Below, piece after piece: positions 38,452 through 41,960 of a stretch of DNA of 41,960 nucleotides (the first letter of the stretch is position 1; every line of letters begins with the position of its first letter). Location: contig JAJHQM010000006.1 of the NCBI GenBank assembly GCA_020833345.1, positions 1 through 41,960 on the forward strand, read 5' to 3'. The notes under the pieces are model-generated. The model was not told where the DNA came from and did not search any database. It saw only the letters and a list, made by a program, of their open reading frames with translations. The position numbers were made by a program, and so were the translations under genes. This DNA comes from Ignisphaera sp. (GTDB taxonomy: Archaea; Thermoproteota; Thermoprotei_A; Sulfolobales; Ignisphaeraceae).

Positions 38452-41223
38452 GTGAAAGTTATTATGACAAAACCCATTAACGAGTCAATCTATGTTACAA
38501 AGATGTTTAGTGAAAAAGGGTATAAGAGAGCACAGTGTAATAGTTGCAAGGCTTATTTTTGGAGCATTGTGAGCAGAGAAAATTGCGAAGATGCACCTTG
38601 CGCCGATTACACGTTCTTCGATATCCCCGTTAAGAGAGCACTAAGTTATAGAGAGGTTAGAAATCTGTTTCTCGATTTCTTTAAGAAGAAAGGTCATGAA
38701 GTGATAGAGCCAAAGCCTGTTGTCGCTAGGTGGAGAGAAGATCTATACCTAACCATAGCCAGCATTGTCGTTTTTCAACCTCATGTTACCTCAGGAATTG
38801 TTGAGCCTCCTGCAAATCCCCTGGTGATAGCCCAGCCCTGCATAAGACTTGAAGATATAGATTCTGTGGGACTTACGTTAGGTAGGCATCTCACTAACTT
38901 CATTATGGGAGGGCACCATGCTTTTAACTATCCCAATAAATATGTGTACTGGGTTAATGAGACAGCAGAGTATGCAAAAGAGTTTTTTGTAGAAGAGCTT
39001 GGTGTGCCTGAGGAAGAACTTGTATTTAAGGAGTCGTGGTGGGAGGGTGGGGGTAACGCTGGGCCATCATTTGAAGTGGCTGTGGGAGGTCTTGAACTAG
39101 CAACGCTTGTTTTCATGATGTATAAAGTTGATGAGAGTGGCTATGTAGAACTTCCATTAAAGATAGTTGATACAGGTTATGGTATAGAGAGAATTGCCTG
39201 GTTTGTTCAGAAAACCCCTACAGCATTTCATGCTGTCTACGGAGACCTTGTAAGAGAATTCCATAGACTTCTTGACATTCCTGAACCTGATGAAGATATT
39301 CTTTATACAATGGTTAAAAAAGCTGGTAGATACAATCTTGCCAATGCAGAAGACTTCAATAAAGCTGTAGACATTGTTGCTAGTGAGTTGAAATTAGATA
39401 GTGTAGAGCTGAAGGAAGTGCTGAGGAGGGTATTTGACATTTATGCAATACTTGATCATACAAAAACCATAGCCCTTATGTTAGCTGATGGTGTAGTCCC
39501 TTCGAATAGTGGTGAAGGCTATTTAGCAAGGCTTGTCATAAGGAGAGCTCTAAGAAGATTAAGTAGACTAGGGGCTAGTGCAAGGTTAGGGGAACTAGTA
39601 AACAGGCAGATAAGTTTTTGGAGCGATATGTTCCCAAAAATGATGAAGCATAGACACATAATACTGGAGATTATTGAAATGGAAGAGGATAAGTTTAAAG
39701 AGGTGCTTTCTAAGGTATCAACAATTGCTACAAAGTACTCTACTAGGAGGAGCCCAAGTACCGAGGAGCTAATACAACTTTATGATTCGCAAGGAATACC
39801 TCCTGATGTACTTTCGCAAGAGCTTGAAAGGAGGTTTAATATCAAGCTTGAGATACCGCATAACTTTTACTCATTGGTAGCTTCACGTCATAGCAAACCT
39901 AAGGTTTTGAAGGAATTTGAAGAATTAGCAGTACCAAAAGATGTTATTGAATGGGCTAGTAAGATGCCTGAAACTAGGAAGCTATTTCACGAAGACCCAT
40001 ATATGAAGGTGTTTAAAGCTAAGGTGCTAGGTGTACATAGAAACTACGTGGTGTTAGATGCAACAGCTTTTTACCCTGAGGGTGGAGGTCAGCTTGGTGA
40101 TAGAGGGTATCTAAAATCTCAAGAAACTGCGTATAGAGTTATTGACACGAAGAAAGTTGGAAACGTTGTAATACATATTGTTGAAAATGGTGCGGGATTA
40201 AAGGAGGGTATGGAAGTTATTGGCGAAATTGATTGGAGTATTAGATATAGGAGGATGAGGCATCATACAGCTACACATATTCTACTTGGAGCACTTAGAC
40301 AGGTGCTGGGAGAGCATGTATGGCAAGCTGGTGCAGAAAAAACAGAGTCTAAGGCCAGGCTTGATGTAACGCACTACAAGGTGCCTTCAAGAGATGAAAT
40401 AGAGAGAATAGAAATACTTGCAAACAATGTAATAGACATGGGGCTGGACGTAAATATCACTTACATGCATAGAAATGATGCTGAGAAAAAATATGGATTT
40501 ACACTATACCAAGGCGGGGTGCCAATGACATCCGTAATTCGTGTTGTAGAGATACCACAGTGGGATGCTGAAGCATGTTTTGGTACACATGTTAGGAATA
40601 CTAGAGAGGTTGGTGTGTTAAAGATTATTAATGTGGATAAGATTGCTGATGGTGTTATAAGATTCGAATTTACTGCAGGAACAGCTACTGCAGACTATAT
40701 TAAGCATCTTGAGAGTAAAATTACAAGAATTGCAAGTATGCTAAATTCAAGCTTTGAAGATGTGGATAAGAGAGTTGAGGGAATAGCTAGAGAATTCGAG
40801 AATATGAGAAGTCTGCTTAAAAGCTATAGAGAATTCCATCAAAACATGTTGCTAGAGCAAATATTGAAGCACGCGGAAAATTTAGATAAGATCAAGCTTT
40901 ATACGCTAAAAACAGAGATGTACGATGAAGAGGTGCTAAAGAGTGTTATACTAAAAGCTATAAACATGATGCCAAACCTAGTACTCATAGCTTTACAACC
41001 AAAAGAGCAAAAGACTTTCCTTGAAATATCTCTAGGGCAAGAAGCAGTACAATACATAGATGCAAGAGATATTATAAAAGAACTTTCAAAACACGTAAGG
41101 ATAAAGGCTGGCGGGAAAAAAGACCATGTAACTGGTATGGTAGAGGGTATAGGAAAGGAGCTTGAAGACATTATTAGAGGAGCTATTAAAGGAATAATAG
41201 AATCCAAAATCAAACAAAAATAA
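38452..41223 (+). CDS. alaS: Alanyl-tRNA synthetase (GTG 38452 or ATG 38464)
   Basis: RNLFLDFFKKKGHEVIEPKPVVARW, FIMGGHHAFN, editing-domain HHTATHILLGALRQVLG, CFGTHVRNTREVG. Confidence 0.96.
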   Translation: MKVIMTKPINESIYVTKMFSEKGYKRAQCNSCKAYFWSIVSRENCEDAPCADYTFFDIPVKRALSYREVRNLFLDFFKKKGHEVIEPKPVVARWREDLYLTIASIVVFQPHVTSGIVEPPANPLVIAQPCIRLEDIDSVGLTLGRHLTNFIMGGHHAFNYPNKYVYWVNETAEYAKEFFVEELGVPEEELVFKESWWEGGGNAGPSFEVAVGGLELATLVFMMYKVDESGYVELPLKIVDTGYGIERIAWFVQKTPTAFHAVYGDLVREFHRLLDIPEPDEDILYTMVKKAGRYNLANAEDFNKAVDIVASELKLDSVELKEVLRRVFDIYAILDHTKTIALMLADGVVPSNSGEGYLARLVIRRALRRLSRLGASARLGELVNRQISFWSDMFPKMMKHRHIILEIIEMEEDKFKEVLSKVSTIATKYSTRRSPSTEELIQLYDSQGIPPDVLSQELERRFNIKLEIPHNFYSLVASRHSKPKVLKEFEELAVPKDVIEWASKMPETRKLFHEDPYMKVFKAKVLGVHRNYVVLDATAFYPEGGGQLGDRGYLKSQETAYRVIDTKKVGNVVIHIVENGAGLKEGMEVIGEIDWSIRYRRMRHHTATHILLGALRQVLGEHVWQAGAEKTESKARLDVTHYKVPSRDEIERIEILANNVIDMGLDVNITYMHRNDAEKKYGFTLYQGGVPMTSVIRVVEIPQWDAEACFGTHVRNTREVGVLKIINVDKIADGVIRFEFTAGTATADYIKHLESKITRIASMLNSSFEDVDKRVEGIAREFENMRSLLKSYREFHQNMLLEQILKHAENLDKIKLYTLKTEMYDEEVLKSVILKAINMMPNLVLIALQPKEQKTFLEISLGQEAVQYIDARDIIKELSKHVRIKAGGKKDHVTGMVEGIGKELEDIIRGAIKGIIESKIKQK

Positions 41224-41271
41224 AAACCCTGCACAACAAATCACTTGTTAAGACCGCCACATAAATAAAAA

Positions 41272-41349
41272 GGGCCCGTAGCTCAGCCAGGAAAGAGCGC
41301 CGGCCTTCTAAGCCGGTGGTCCGGGGTTCAAATCCCCGCGGGCCCGCCA
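41272..41349 (+). tRNA. tRNA-Arg (anticodon UCU, 41307-41309), intronless, CCA encoded
   Basis: Complete cloverleaf: GGGCCCG/CGGGCCC acceptor, GCTC/GAGC D-stem, CCGGC cttctaa GCCGG anticodon arm, CGGGG ttcaaat CCCCG T-arm, discriminator G, CCA. Confidence 0.95.
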
Positions 41350-41487
41350 CACAATTGAATACTGAAGTAAATTTAGCTCTAATTCTTACGGCAACCTTCA
41401 AGATGCCACGTACATTAAACTGTTGAGAAATCTCCTCAGAACCTTAGCTGTTACCGTATATTTGTTGTACCTGTAACCTTTAAGACT

Positions 41488-41960
41488 ATGTATAAGATTA
41501 GGTATATATTAAATTTAATGAGCTCTGAATTCCCTATAGCGATAGTTGAGGAAGGTTGTGTTGCTGTTTTTAATTATGGCTCTTCAGATCAGAACAATAT
41601 AACAATAGAACTCTGTAGGAATAGACAGGCTGTTACTAAGATTCTTGAGACTTTTGATGACTCTTGTAAAGATAAGCATCTCATACTTGCAAAAACAGGA
41701 TGTAGACTTTGTGAGTAAAATACTTGACATCTAGAGAGGAAGCTATTCATACACTGAAGAGGAGATACAATAATCTAGTTTACTTAGAAGAGCCAAAATG
41801 CATCAATACATTTACAAAGTTTATCGAAAGTATAGGACTTAAGATCATATGATCAAGAAGTGTTATGTACCTAACTGAGGCACTTAAGGAAGGCACTGCT
41901 AGTTAGCTGGTATTCCTATTGTTGTCTTCAAAAATACATATGAATGGTTTAAGAAATACC
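41488..41960 (+). pseudogene. Frameshifted remnant of a protein-coding gene of unknown family, continuing to the window edge
   Basis: Protein-like sequence moves between frames: frame 1 to about 41695, frame 2 QDVDFVSKILDI (41696-41731), frame 3 SREEAIHTLKRRYNNLVYLEEPKCINTFTKFIESIGLKII (41730-41849) then TGA, then SRSVMYLTEALKEGTAS, then frame 2 LAGIPIVVFKNTYEWFKKY. Confidence 0.6.

Noticed and set aside
41210-41401. 63-aa minus-strand ORF containing GPRGFEPRTTGLEGRRSF
   Set aside because: This is the familiar artefact of translating the reverse complement of a tRNA gene; it overlaps tRNA-Arg(UCU).
1-41960. CRISPR arrays, transposons or inteins
   Set aside because: No regularly spaced repeats, no transposase-like ORF; RNR, PolB1, CDC48 and topoisomerase lengths are compatible with intein-free genes.

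Overview
The window is about 42 kb of a moderately AT-rich, gene-dense archaeal chromosome. The gene set is crenarchaeal (Thermoprotei-like): PolB1-type DNA polymerase, thermosome, RpoK, archaeal topoisomerase IA, CDC48, TmcA, Taw1, NucS, UPF0282, ribosomal P1/L12 and AlaRS. Most of it is core information-processing and metabolic genes. I saw no CRISPR array, transposase, intein or prophage. Signals not explained by the ORF track: (1) two C/D-box sRNA genes with complete C-D'-C'-D architecture, at about 19600-19654 (+) and 16975-17047 (-). (2) A TtuA/Ncs6-like tRNA-thiolation paralogue that keeps both zinc-finger regions but has lost the PP-loop signature. It lies directly downstream of a probable cysteine-less thioredoxin-like ORF and a zinc-motif ORF, forming a candidate undescribed cluster. 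(3) A compact TGT-superfamily protein without the CxCxxC zinc site, divergent from a tetraether-lipid-synthase-like radical SAM gene. (4) A 59-nt tract, identical at 58 positions, covering both Walker A regions of cdc48, which suggests intragenic gene conversion. (5) A tight operon of NucS, a DHH phosphoesterase and other hydrolases. (6) A perfect palindrome between the TATA box and start codon of alaS. (7) A frameshifted pseudogene at the right edge, downstream of tRNA-Arg(UCU). All homology calls come from reading motifs; no searches were run.
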